From contig CANRZB010000005.1 in NCBI GenBank assembly GCA_947644195.1, forward strand, positions 1 through 64,000: DNA of 64,000 nt, given 5' to 3'. Below are positions 42,623 to 51,135 of the stretch, in pieces. The notes under the pieces are model-generated. The model was not told the DNA's origin and did no database searches. It was given only the letters and a program-made list of their open reading frames with translations. This stretch comes from an uncultured Clostridium sp. GTDB lineage: Bacteria; Bacillota; Clostridia; Lachnospirales; Lachnospiraceae. Position 1 is the stretch's first letter. Every line of letters begins with the position of its first letter. A program made the translations under genes and the position numbers.

Positions 42623-45398
42623 TCCTGACAAAATGCAGGATTATGTTTTGTCAGAAATCAAACAGATGAATGTATCTGATGAAGAGTTTGAAGTGATGAT
42701 CAATGAGGAGGGATATCTGGAAGAGATTTATGGAACATATAGTAATATTACAGTGGATTGCTGGGAGGCAGCCCTGTATTCCTTATATAATATAAAAACG
42801 GCATTAGGCATTGATAATCCTTTTGAGGAGTTGATTCCCGAAGAGTGTTATCATGATGATACGGGATATTCCTATCGTTTTATGCAGGTAAAACAGGGTT
42901 TGCCCGTTTTTTGCCGGGGGCTCATGGTTAGTTGTGATGAACAGGGGAAAATTGATATGTTATCCTCTTCTTACCTTCCTTTTGAGAATGAAATTCAGGG
43001 AGAAGCAAAGATTTCCTATGGACGGGCAGTTAGTATCCTAAGAGATGAAATGGGCGATAGTATATTTATAGGGAACCAGGAGGAGGAACTGCTGTATGCT
43101 GTCAACGAGGATGGGATAGAATCTTCCGCATGGCTAATTTCGGCTACACTCATGGAAGCGTGGGAAGAAATAGAACAGGGAAGTTATATGTTTCTGGTGA
43201 ATGGAGAAGATGGTACAATTCTGGATTATATATGTAGTTCGCAGGATGCGAATGCCTATTCCTGTACAGGTGTTGATAGTAATAAAGATAGTCGTCAGTT
43301 TTTAGCAAAAAGAAAACAAGGTAAATACTATATGGAGGATGTAGTACATGGAATAAATGTTTATCATGGTTCAGTCTATGATAAGAAACATGCTAATATA
43401 GTTTCTTCGAATTGGTATGATAGTGGATGGGATTCGGGTGCAGTATCTGCAATGTGTAATATGAAAGAAGCGGTAAATTATTATGGAAAATTAACGGATA
43501 ATTATAGAAATTCCTATGATGGTAAGGGTGGAGAGATTGATATTTTTTTGAGCCGTTATAATGATAATGATAAAAATGAGGATAGAAATAATAACTATCC
43601 AGATAATGCATGTTGGGATTATAATTATAAGGGATTTTATTTTGGAATAGGAACGGGAAAACCTAGAAAGCAGAGCTTATCAATAGAATATCAAAATACT
43701 TTGAAACGGGGTGAAAAAGCTCCAGAGTATGCGATCAAAAAGGGAGTTCGTTTTGCAACTTTTGATATCGTAGTTCATGAATATACCCATGCCGTGTTTG
43801 GATCTATTGCGGGTCATAATATTAACTATTATTCAGAAGGGGTTCCTCAGTCTATACGTGAAGGGTATTCTGATATCATGGCATGTTTAGCAGATGGTAA
43901 TTGGAAAATAGCGGAAGAGATTGCTGACTCCAAAGTTGGAAACGGATGTGTACGAAATTTAGTGGAACCTAATTTGACGGGGAATCCGTCCAAGGTAAGA
44001 GGGAAATATTATGAGTGCAGTAAAAGAAGAAATTCTAGAAAATATGATGAAATAATAGATGGTCATAATAATTCGACAGTCCTTTCTCATACAGCATACC
44101 TTATGATGAATAAGTTAATGAAATGGAATCACAAAGAAAATTATCGGGCTGAGCTGGGACAGCTTTGGTATGAAACTATGTGTCGTTTTAAAAGTAGAAC
44201 AATTGATTTTTATCAAGTAAGAAAGAAAGTAATTGGACAAGCCAGAAAGAGTCCAAATTTTGATAATAAAGAAATTTCTTTGATAAAAGAAGCATTTGAT
44301 GAATGTGGAATTACTAAAGCAAACTGCGAGAAAGATGCTAAATATTTTAAGAAATTAAAAAAAGGTGGTAGAAAAAGTTCTAGCGCAGTAAATGACAGTA
44401 TGCAATTGACTGGTCGTGTAGTACAAGCAGATGCAGACAATAACATTGGGAATAATCAGCCTATGATTTCTGCTAAGGTAAAGGTATGCTCCGTGGACGG
44501 AGAAGAAGCAACAGAAGGGATTACCGGAACGAAAGGTCAATATGAAATTGATCTGGAAGATTTTGAAGAAGGCATTGTGACATTTTCCAAAAATGGATAT
44601 CTTTCTGAAAAAATGTATCTAACGGAAAGTGATTCGGAACTTCAAAACATTATTTACTGTAGTACTGTGGAATTAATAGCAAAAGAGCAAGATGGTAAAG
44701 GGGCGGCATCAGGAGTGGTTAAAAGTGCAACAACAGCAAAGGGAGTGGGAAATATTGAATTAAAGATAAGAAGGGGGATTCATAATATTGAAACAGGTGT
44801 TATCATGAAAACAATGACAGATGCGAACGGAAAGTATCAGGTACAGAATCTACCAGCGGGAAATTATACGGTAGAAGTTGTTGATCCATCGGATGAATAT
44901 GCAATGTCTTATTTTGAGATAAAAATTCTGGGAAATAAAACGATTATGGATCAGGACGGAGTTGTTTCCCCTGAAATGGAGGATGCGTATTTAAGAACTG
45001 TTTTGACCTGGGGGTTACATCCAAATGATTTAGATTCTCATATGGAATGTGATTTTTCCAATGGGGAGAGTGAACATGTGAGTTTCTACAATAAGATGGG
45101 ATATTGCAATGGGAGCTTAGTATGTCAGTTAGATGTAGATAATGTATCCGGTTATGGGCCGGAAACCATAACTCTGCATGGAACAAAACCGGGAATTTTT
45201 GATTATTATATTCATCATTATTATGGAAGTGGAACACTTTCTGCCAGCAATGCATCTGTCTGTTTATATCTGCAGGGAACGGAGGGGATGAAAAGATATA
45301 CCTTCCATGTACCGGAGGGCAGCGGGAGGTATTGGTCTGTATACCGATATAACAGCGCTACAGAAACAATTGTGCCTGTCAATCAGATACGCCGATAG
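42561..45398 (+). CDS. M4 (thermolysin-type) metalloprotease half: propeptide, catalytic and beta domains
   Basis: Open for 945 codons; the true protein part begins near 42619 (TSYDPDKMQDY). An FTP propeptide (to about residue 150) and a PepSY-like stretch lead to the zinc site VVHEYTHAVFG (HExxH) with the third ligand in REGYSDIMAC, and the H in NSTVLSHTAYLM. Two carboxypeptidase-regulatory-like beta domains (about 640-790) and a C-terminal DUF2135-like domain (LTWGLHPNDLDSH, about 815-935) follow. ATG 42561 lies inside the other frame with no ribosome binding site or signal peptide, so only a restored frame would be secreted. Confidence 0.8.
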   Translation: MKESREKKRFPCVWQEKTSYDPDKMQDYVLSEIKQMNVSDEEFEVMINEEGYLEEIYGTYSNITVDCWEAALYSLYNIKTALGIDNPFEELIPEECYHDDTGYSYRFMQVKQGLPVFCRGLMVSCDEQGKIDMLSSSYLPFENEIQGEAKISYGRAVSILRDEMGDSIFIGNQEEELLYAVNEDGIESSAWLISATLMEAWEEIEQGSYMFLVNGEDGTILDYICSSQDANAYSCTGVDSNKDSRQFLAKRKQGKYYMEDVVHGINVYHGSVYDKKHANIVSSNWYDSGWDSGAVSAMCNMKEAVNYYGKLTDNYRNSYDGKGGEIDIFLSRYNDNDKNEDRNNNYPDNACWDYNYKGFYFGIGTGKPRKQSLSIEYQNTLKRGEKAPEYAIKKGVRFATFDIVVHEYTHAVFGSIAGHNINYYSEGVPQSIREGYSDIMACLADGNWKIAEEIADSKVGNGCVRNLVEPNLTGNPSKVRGKYYECSKRRNSRKYDEIIDGHNNSTVLSHTAYLMMNKLMKWNHKENYRAELGQLWYETMCRFKSRTIDFYQVRKKVIGQARKSPNFDNKEISLIKEAFDECGITKANCEKDAKYFKKLKKGGRKSSSAVNDSMQLTGRVVQADADNNIGNNQPMISAKVKVCSVDGEEATEGITGTKGQYEIDLEDFEEGIVTFSKNGYLSEKMYLTESDSELQNIIYCSTVELIAKEQDGKGAASGVVKSATTAKGVGNIELKIRRGIHNIETGVIMKTMTDANGKYQVQNLPAGNYTVEVVDPSDEYAMSYFEIKILGNKTIMDQDGVVSPEMEDAYLRTVLTWGLHPNDLDSHMECDFSNGESEHVSFYNKMGYCNGSLVCQLDVDNVSGYGPETITLHGTKPGIFDYYIHHYYGSGTLSASNASVCLYLQGTEGMKRYTFHVPEGSGRYWSVYRYNSATETIVPVNQIRR

Positions 45399-45581
45399 GA
45401 TCTAATCATCAGAAATCAACCCCAGCAGCGCTAATAAGAACGAAAGAAACACAGGCAATTTGGGTTCTTGTAAAAATCAGCCAGAAGGGTTATAGTGAAA
45501 AGGCAAAGGAATCACACGTTTTTAAAAAATTTGTGCTGCCCGTGGTGGCATGTTGGAACGTGTAGAAGGAGGAAAAGACAA

Positions 45582-45965
45582 ATGGCAAATGTAATTAGCA
45601 CAGATAAGGCACCGGCAGCGATCGGGCCATATTCCCAGGCGGTAGAATGTAACGGAATGATCTATACTTCAGGTATGATCCCGATTAATCCGGCTACCGG
45701 GGAACTGGTAACAGGCAGTGTAGAGGCGCAGGCAGAGCAGGCGATTTCTAATCTGGAGGCGTTGCTCGCAGAGGCGGGTTCTTCCATCAATAAAGTGGTT
45801 AAAACGGTAGTATTCATCAGCAATATGGATGATTTTGGAACCATTAACGAGGTATATGCAAAGCATTTCCAGGAACCATATCCTGCTAGATCTTGTGTAC
45901 AGGTGGCACGTCTTCCCAAGGATGTGGCGATCGAGATTGAGGCGGTAGCCGAAAAAAATCAATAA
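45582..45965 (+). CDS. ridA: RidA-family enamine/imine deaminase
   Basis: 127 residues from ATG 45582, AAGGAGG 9 bases upstream; the longer in-frame ATG at 45495 gives a non-family start. Landmarks: KAPAAIGPYSQAV, IYTSGMIPINP, NLEALLAEAGSS and PARSCVQVARLPKDVAIEIEAVA, which holds the substrate-binding Arg and Glu. RidA hydrolyses reactive 2-aminoacrylate. Confidence 0.95.
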   Translation: MANVISTDKAPAAIGPYSQAVECNGMIYTSGMIPINPATGELVTGSVEAQAEQAISNLEALLAEAGSSINKVVKTVVFISNMDDFGTINEVYAKHFQEPYPARSCVQVARLPKDVAIEIEAVAEKNQ

Positions 45966-46003
45966 ATATTTCATTTATTTAAAGACTTTGTAACATTTTA
46001 AAG

Positions 46004-46044
46004 AGAGAATATCCTGTTGTTGCTGGCAGAGTATTCTCTTTTGT
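46004..46044 (+). terminator. Terminator after ridA
   Basis: AGAGAATA (46004-46011) pairs with TATTCTCT (46032-46039), loop of 20 bases, then TTTTG. Confidence 0.65.
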
Positions 46045-46159
46045 TATGTTCGATACACTAGTACAGTAGAATAAGAATGGAACGATGGGAGAGGATGCCG
46101 TTTGTTAAAATTTTCCTAAAAATCCGTCATTTTTCTTAGCTTTTATGTGAAATGGGCTA

Positions 46160-46188
46160 TTGACAAAGTAAAATACGATTGTTATAAT
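46160..46188 (+). promoter_or_regulatory. Consensus sigma-A promoter
   Basis: TTGACA (46160-46165), 17-base spacer, TATAAT (46183-46188): a perfect match, driving the wall-hydrolase gene. Confidence 0.9.
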
Positions 46189-46322
46189 GCTATATGAAAT
46201 TTAATAATTTTGTAACAATTTATGTAATATATCTGATGGGATCGGTTGGATTCCATGGAGATGAGAAGACAGGATAGATAAAAGTCCTGGAAGAACATAC
46301 AGATAAAGCTATGGAGGTTTTT

Positions 46323-47741
46323 ATGAGAAAGACATATTGGGTAAAGATCACGGTGGGATGCGTTAGTGCCCTGGCACTATCGGTAGGCTGCTGCCCTTTG
46401 GCGCCGAACCTGACCGCAGCAACCCTGTGTAAGGAAAAAGAGATGGCAGGGATTTCGTTATCCCTGGATAAATATTATATGGATAATCATGGAGAGATTG
46501 AGGAGATTGCAGATTCTGCAACGGGAGCTGCTGCGGCAGTAACCCAGGCTCCAGCAGTGACGGATGCACCTGCTGCTCCGGCAGCACCGGCACCGGCTAC
46601 ACCGGAACCAACGCCACAGGTTGCAAAGCAGTTCCAGACAACAGCGTTATCCATCGCGGGTGATTATGTCAATATCCGAAAGACACCTTCTACCAAAGGA
46701 AAGATTTTAGGTAAATTATACGAAGGTTCTGCGGCCAAAATCTTGGAAGAGAAAGATGGCTGGACCAAGATGGAATCCGGCAGTGTCACAGGATATATCA
46801 AATCAGAATATCTGGCTACCGGTGCCAAGGCAGAGAAATTAGCCAATAAGTATGGTACATATTATGCAAAAGTAAAACCGGGAACCATTACATTAAATGT
46901 TCGTAAGCAGCCGAATACCACTTGTACGATTTTGACACAGATCCCGGAGGATGAGTCTTTTGAAGTGGTTAAGATCGGAAAAGATTGGGTAAAAATATCT
47001 ATTGATGGAGATAAGGGGTATGTGGCAAAAGAATTTGTGAATCTGCATGCCAAATTTAAGAAAGCCATTTCTATTGAAGAGGAACGGGCTGAGGAGCGCA
47101 GAAAGGCAGCAGCAGCTCAGGCAGAGCGGGAACGTCTGGCAGCTCTGGCTGCAGAGCAGGCAGCAGCACAGCAGTCTCAGTCATCCAGCAGCAGTAGTTC
47201 TAGTCAAAGTAGTTCCAGCAGCTCTAGCCATAGCAGCAGTTCTGGAAGTAGTAGCAGAAGTAGCAGTTCCAGCTCACGGAAAAGCAGCAGTTCTAGCAGC
47301 AGTAGAAGTTCTTCGAGCCAGAAGAGTTCCAGCAGCTCTAGCCGTAGCAGCAGCTCCGGTGGCAGTGTAACCGCTTCCGGCGGAAGTGGTTCAGCAATTG
47401 CTTCCTACGCACAGAAATTTGTTGGAAATTCATACCGGTATGGTGGTTCCAGCCTGACGAATGGTACGGATTGCTCTGGTTTTACCATGAGTGTTTATCT
47501 GCAGTTTGGTTACAGCCTGCCGCATAGTTCCGCAGCACAGGCGAACTGTGGTAGGAAAGTCAGCCTATCCAGTGTACAGCCGGGAGATTTGATCTTCTAC
47601 AAGAATGGTGGAAGCATCGGTCATGTCGCATTGTATATCGGTGGTGGTCAGGTAGTCCATGCCAGCAACCCGACGGATGGTATTAAGATATCAAATATGA
47701 ACTATCGTACACCAGTATGTGCCCGCAGAATTGTGGGATAA
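46323..47741 (+). CDS. Secreted peptidoglycan hydrolase: two SH3b domains, Ser-rich linker, NlpC/P60
   Basis: 472 residues from ATG 46323, GGAGG 5 bases upstream. A signal peptide (about 1-35) and a Pro/Ala linker are followed by two bacterial SH3 domains (DYVNIRKTPS and TLNVRKQPN). A charged helix (EERAEERRKAAAAQ) leads to a linker of about 64 residues, nearly all Ser with Gln, Arg, Lys and His. The NlpC/P60 domain has Cys in GTDCSGF, His in SIGHVALYIG and His in VVHASNP. It likely cuts D-gamma-Glu-diamino acid bonds in the wall. Confidence 0.9.
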   Translation: MRKTYWVKITVGCVSALALSVGCCPLAPNLTAATLCKEKEMAGISLSLDKYYMDNHGEIEEIADSATGAAAAVTQAPAVTDAPAAPAAPAPATPEPTPQVAKQFQTTALSIAGDYVNIRKTPSTKGKILGKLYEGSAAKILEEKDGWTKMESGSVTGYIKSEYLATGAKAEKLANKYGTYYAKVKPGTITLNVRKQPNTTCTILTQIPEDESFEVVKIGKDWVKISIDGDKGYVAKEFVNLHAKFKKAISIEEERAEERRKAAAAQAERERLAALAAEQAAAQQSQSSSSSSSSQSSSSSSSHSSSSGSSSRSSSSSSRKSSSSSSSRSSSSQKSSSSSSRSSSSGGSVTASGGSGSAIASYAQKFVGNSYRYGGSSLTNGTDCSGFTMSVYLQFGYSLPHSSAAQANCGRKVSLSSVQPGDLIFYKNGGSIGHVALYIGGGQVVHASNPTDGIKISNMNYRTPVCARRIVG

Positions 47742-47799
47742 AAGGAGATTAAGAACACAGAATTCGCATTATCGGAAGTGAGAGAGGAATCTCAAATAG

Positions 47800-48053
47800 A
47801 AAAAGACGTGGAAAAAGAGGAGTACATTCTGTAAACTTCGTCAGAGAGAGTGGTTCATCGGCTGAAAGACCACTTGGAACCGTGCAGAGTGGAAGGTAGC
47901 TTTGGAGTTGTGGTTCTGAATATGTCAGTAGGAATCATCGGGTCATTCCGTTATCAATGCATGAGTTAGTGAATGGAAATCCTGTTCGCTGAGATCAAAG
48001 GTGGTACCGCGTTAATTCGCCCTTTGCAGTAATTGCAAAGGGCGTTTTTTGTC
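47800..48053 (+). ncRNA. T-box leader RNA of valS (valine-specific)
   Basis: Stem I landmarks are AAAAAGAGGAGTACA and AGAGAGTGG; the specifier loop reads GGAAGGTAGC...GGAG with GUA (Val) at 47896-47898. The T-box bulge TGGTACCGCG lies at 48002-48011, followed by the terminator stem CGCCCTTTGCA/TGCAAAGGGCG and a T-run. Uncharged tRNA-Val would stabilise the antiterminator and let valS be transcribed. Confidence 0.9.
48018..48051 (+). terminator. Regulated terminator of the valS T-box
   Basis: CGCCCTTTGCA pairs with TGCAAAGGGCG, then GTTTTTT. It competes with the antiterminator formed by the T-box bulge. Confidence 0.88.
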
Positions 48054-48271
48054 GAATAGGAAGGATATTGATGTACCATCCGTTCGCACACTAGAGTTTC
48101 GCATAGCGCAACTCTTTGTTCTATGAAAGGAAATGGTTCGTAATGTAATATGTGACATAGAAATCCGAAGGATTTCTTGCAGCGTAAACCACTGGTTTAC
48201 GCTTTGTCTCTGAGTTACGATAGGTTTTCTGGGGTAGGATAGAATATAGAAAGAAAAAGGAGAAAACGAGT

Positions 48272-50917
48272 ATGGCGAAAGAATTAAACAAGACGTATGA
48301 CCCGGCGGGGATTGAAAAGAGGACATATGACAAATGGATGGAAAAAAAATATTTTCACGCAGAAGTAAATCGTGATAAGAAGCCCTTTACCATTGTGATG
48401 CCGCCTCCCAATATTACGGGACAGCTGCATATGGGACATGCCCTCGATAATACTCTACAGGATATTCTCATCCGTTTTAAGCGGATGCAGGGATATGAGG
48501 CTTTATGGCTGCCGGGAACGGATCATGCTTCCATTGCGACGGAGGTAAAAGTAGTTGAGAAATTGCGGGAAGAAGGAATTTCCAAGGAAGACATTGGCCG
48601 AGAAAAGTTTTTGGAACATGTTTGGGACTGGAAGAAACAGTATGGCGGACGTATCGTAGAACAGCTCAAGAAGATGGGCTCCTCCTGTGACTGGGACAGG
48701 GAACGTTTTACGATGGATGAGGGATGCAACAAGGCTGTCAAAGAAGTATTTGTCAAATTATACAATAAAGATCTGATCTACCGCGGTGAGCGGATCATTA
48801 ACTGGTGTCCGACCTGTCTGACTTCCATTTCGGATGCGGAAGTAGAGTATGAGGATCAGGCAGGGCATTTCTGGCATCTGCGCTACAAAACTACAGATGG
48901 AACCGGTTACATTGATCTGGCAACTACTCGGCCGGAAACATTATTGGGAGATACCGCAGTGGCGGTTAATCCCAAGGATGACCGTTATAAAGATATGGTT
49001 GGGAAAACACTGGATCTACCTCTTGTACACCGTCAGATTCCGATTGTCGCTGATGACTATGTTGACATGGAATTTGGTACTGGTGTGGTTAAGATTACCC
49101 CGGCACATGACCCGAACGACTTTGAGGTAGGATTACGCCATGATCTGCCGGTAATCAATGTTTTGACAGAGGATGCTAAAATCGTTGAGGATTATCCGAA
49201 ATATGCCGGAATGGACCGTTATGAAGCGCGAAAGGCTATTGTGAAAGATCTGGAGGCTGAGGGCGCATTATTAAAGACGGAAGATCATGAGCATAACGTA
49301 GGAACCTGTTATCGCTGTCATACCACGGTGGAGCCAAGGGTTTCCAAACAGTGGTTTGTAGCGATGGAGAAGCTGGCAAAACCAGCGATTGATGCAGTTC
49401 GGAATGGCGAAACCAAGTTTGTTCCTCCACATTTTGATAAAACTTATTATCATTGGCTGGAGGGAATCCGCGACTGGTGTATTTCCCGCCAGCTCTGGTG
49501 GGGACATCGGATTCCGGCGTTTTACTGTGATGATTGTGGGGAAATTGTAGTAACCAAGGAAAATACCTGTTCGTGTCCACATTGTGGTAGAGAGATGCGG
49601 CAGGATCCTGATACCCTGGATACCTGGTTCAGTTCTGCATTGTGGCCGTTTTCTACCCTGGGATGGCCGGAGAAAACAGAGGAGATGGATTATTTCTACC
49701 CGACCAGTACCCTGGTTACCGGATATGATATCATTCTCTTTTGGGTAATTCGTATGATGTTTTCCGGTCTGGAGCATACGGGGGAGGTGCCATTTCATAC
49801 CATACTGATCCACGGTTTAGTCAGGGATTCTCAGGGACGCAAGATGAGTAAATCGCTGGGCAACGGGATTGATCCTTTGGAAGTGATTGAAAAATATGGT
49901 GCAGATGCCCTACGTTTTACCCTCGTTACAAATAATGCACCTGGCAATGACATGCGTTTCTACTGGGAGCGTGTGGAGGCAAGCCGGAATTTTGCCAATA
50001 AAGTGTGGAATGCTTCTCGATTTATCATGATGAATCTGGGGGATGCAACGATTACAGAACCAAACGCAGGTGAGTTAGAGACAGCAGATCGTTTTATCCT
50101 GTCTGCCATGAATACGGTAGCGCGGGAAATTACTGAGAATATGGAGAAATACGAACTGGGCGTTGCGGTACAGAAGATTTATGATTTTATCTGGACGGAA
50201 TTCTGCGATTGGTATATTGAGATTGTCAAACCTCGTCTTTATGCCAAGGAGGAAAATCCGGTTTCCGCTAATGCGGCGTTCTGGACATTAAAGAAAGTAT
50301 TGATTGATTCGCTGAAGTTGCTTCATCCATATATGCCGTTTATCACGGAAGAAATATTCTGTACGCTGCAGTCGGAGGAGGAATCCATCATGATCTCCGC
50401 ATGGCCGGAATATCAGGAGAAATGGCATGACCCGAATGCGGAAGCAGACCTAGAAATGGCGAAAAACCTGATCCGTGGCATCCGAAATATCCGTAGTGAA
50501 ATGAATGTACAGCCGTCCCGCAAGGCAAAGGTTTATCTTGTGGCAGATGATGCAGAAATGGCAAAACGCCTGGAAGATCTGAGAGGCACGTATTTCCATT
50601 TGATTTCTGCATCCGATGTCTTAGTACAGACGGACAAAGCTGGCATAGAAGAAAATGCAGTTTCTGTTGTGATTGACAAGGCTGTGATTTATATGCCGAT
50701 TTCTGACCTGGTGGATCTGGAAAAAGAAAAGGAACGTCTGACAAAGGAGAAAAAGCGGTTAGAAGGAGAGCTAAAACGGGTGCGTGGTATGCTTGGCAAT
50801 GAAAAATTTATGAGTAAGGCCCCGGAACAAAAAATAGCGGAGGAACGAGAGAAATTAGCAAAATATGAGAGCATGATGAGCAAAGTGGAAGAAGAACTGG
50901 CAGCATATGAAAAATAA
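48272..50917 (+). CDS. valS: Valyl-tRNA synthetase
   Basis: 881 residues. Class I signatures: PPPNITGQLHMGHALDN (HIGH box) and KMSKSLGNGIDPLEVI. The editing domain has TTRPETLLGDTAVAV. A C-terminal coiled coil (EKEKERLTKEKKRLEGEL) is the ValRS tail. AAGGAG lies 9 bases upstream. The mRNA between the T-box terminator and this start is about 220 bases. Confidence 0.97.
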   Translation: MAKELNKTYDPAGIEKRTYDKWMEKKYFHAEVNRDKKPFTIVMPPPNITGQLHMGHALDNTLQDILIRFKRMQGYEALWLPGTDHASIATEVKVVEKLREEGISKEDIGREKFLEHVWDWKKQYGGRIVEQLKKMGSSCDWDRERFTMDEGCNKAVKEVFVKLYNKDLIYRGERIINWCPTCLTSISDAEVEYEDQAGHFWHLRYKTTDGTGYIDLATTRPETLLGDTAVAVNPKDDRYKDMVGKTLDLPLVHRQIPIVADDYVDMEFGTGVVKITPAHDPNDFEVGLRHDLPVINVLTEDAKIVEDYPKYAGMDRYEARKAIVKDLEAEGALLKTEDHEHNVGTCYRCHTTVEPRVSKQWFVAMEKLAKPAIDAVRNGETKFVPPHFDKTYYHWLEGIRDWCISRQLWWGHRIPAFYCDDCGEIVVTKENTCSCPHCGREMRQDPDTLDTWFSSALWPFSTLGWPEKTEEMDYFYPTSTLVTGYDIILFWVIRMMFSGLEHTGEVPFHTILIHGLVRDSQGRKMSKSLGNGIDPLEVIEKYGADALRFTLVTNNAPGNDMRFYWERVEASRNFANKVWNASRFIMMNLGDATITEPNAGELETADRFILSAMNTVAREITENMEKYELGVAVQKIYDFIWTEFCDWYIEIVKPRLYAKEENPVSANAAFWTLKKVLIDSLKLLHPYMPFITEEIFCTLQSEEESIMISAWPEYQEKWHDPNAEADLEMAKNLIRGIRNIRSEMNVQPSRKAKVYLVADDAEMAKRLEDLRGTYFHLISASDVLVQTDKAGIEENAVSVVIDKAVIYMPISDLVDLEKEKERLTKEKKRLEGELKRVRGMLGNEKFMSKAPEQKIAEEREKLAKYESMMSKVEEELAAYEK

Positions 50918-50935
50918 TGCTTAAGGATGCAATAC

Positions 50936-51003
50936 TACTATTCACAGTGCACTTTTTCAGACCTGAATTTCTGTGACTTATCAGAAATTCAGGGTGAATA
51001 GTA
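50936..51003 (+). repeat. Nested palindromic element after valS
   Basis: TACTATTCAC (50936-50945) pairs with GTGAATAGTA (50994-51003). Directly inside its 3' arm, CCTGAATTTCTG (50962-50973) pairs with CAGAAATTCAGG (50982-50993). Between them is AGTGCACT, itself a palindrome. No T-run follows, so it is not a standard terminator. It looks like a repeat-type or REP/MITE-like element. Confidence 0.6.
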
Positions 51004-51044
51004 ACGATACAACGGGGAATCTTCATAAATAGTAACTCTCTGTC

Positions 51045-51073
51045 TTGCAATATGAGAAAAAGTCCTATATACT
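51045..51073 (+). promoter_or_regulatory. Sigma-A-type promoter of fapA
   Basis: TTGCAA (51045-51050), 17-base spacer, TATACT (51068-51073), about 60 bases before the fapA start. Confidence 0.7.
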
Positions 51074-51135
51074 ATATTCAACCATATTTCCACAGTTGTC
51101 TTAAGTTTCGATTTAGTTGGGAAGGGAGATAAATT

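Larger units (their letters stand above)
45966..46322 (+). other. Intergenic region with terminator and a consensus promoter
   Basis: It contains the ridA terminator (46004-46044), a TACACTAG-type motif (46054-46072) also seen before yvyF, and a perfect promoter (46160-46188). The leader from the start point to 46323 is about 125 bases; no riboswitch was recognised in it. Confidence 0.6.

Noticed and set aside
47180-47360. Short-period AGC/TCC repeats resembling a tandem repeat array or CRISPR
   Set aside because: They encode the in-frame polyserine linker of the wall hydrolase; there are no uniform repeats with unique spacers.
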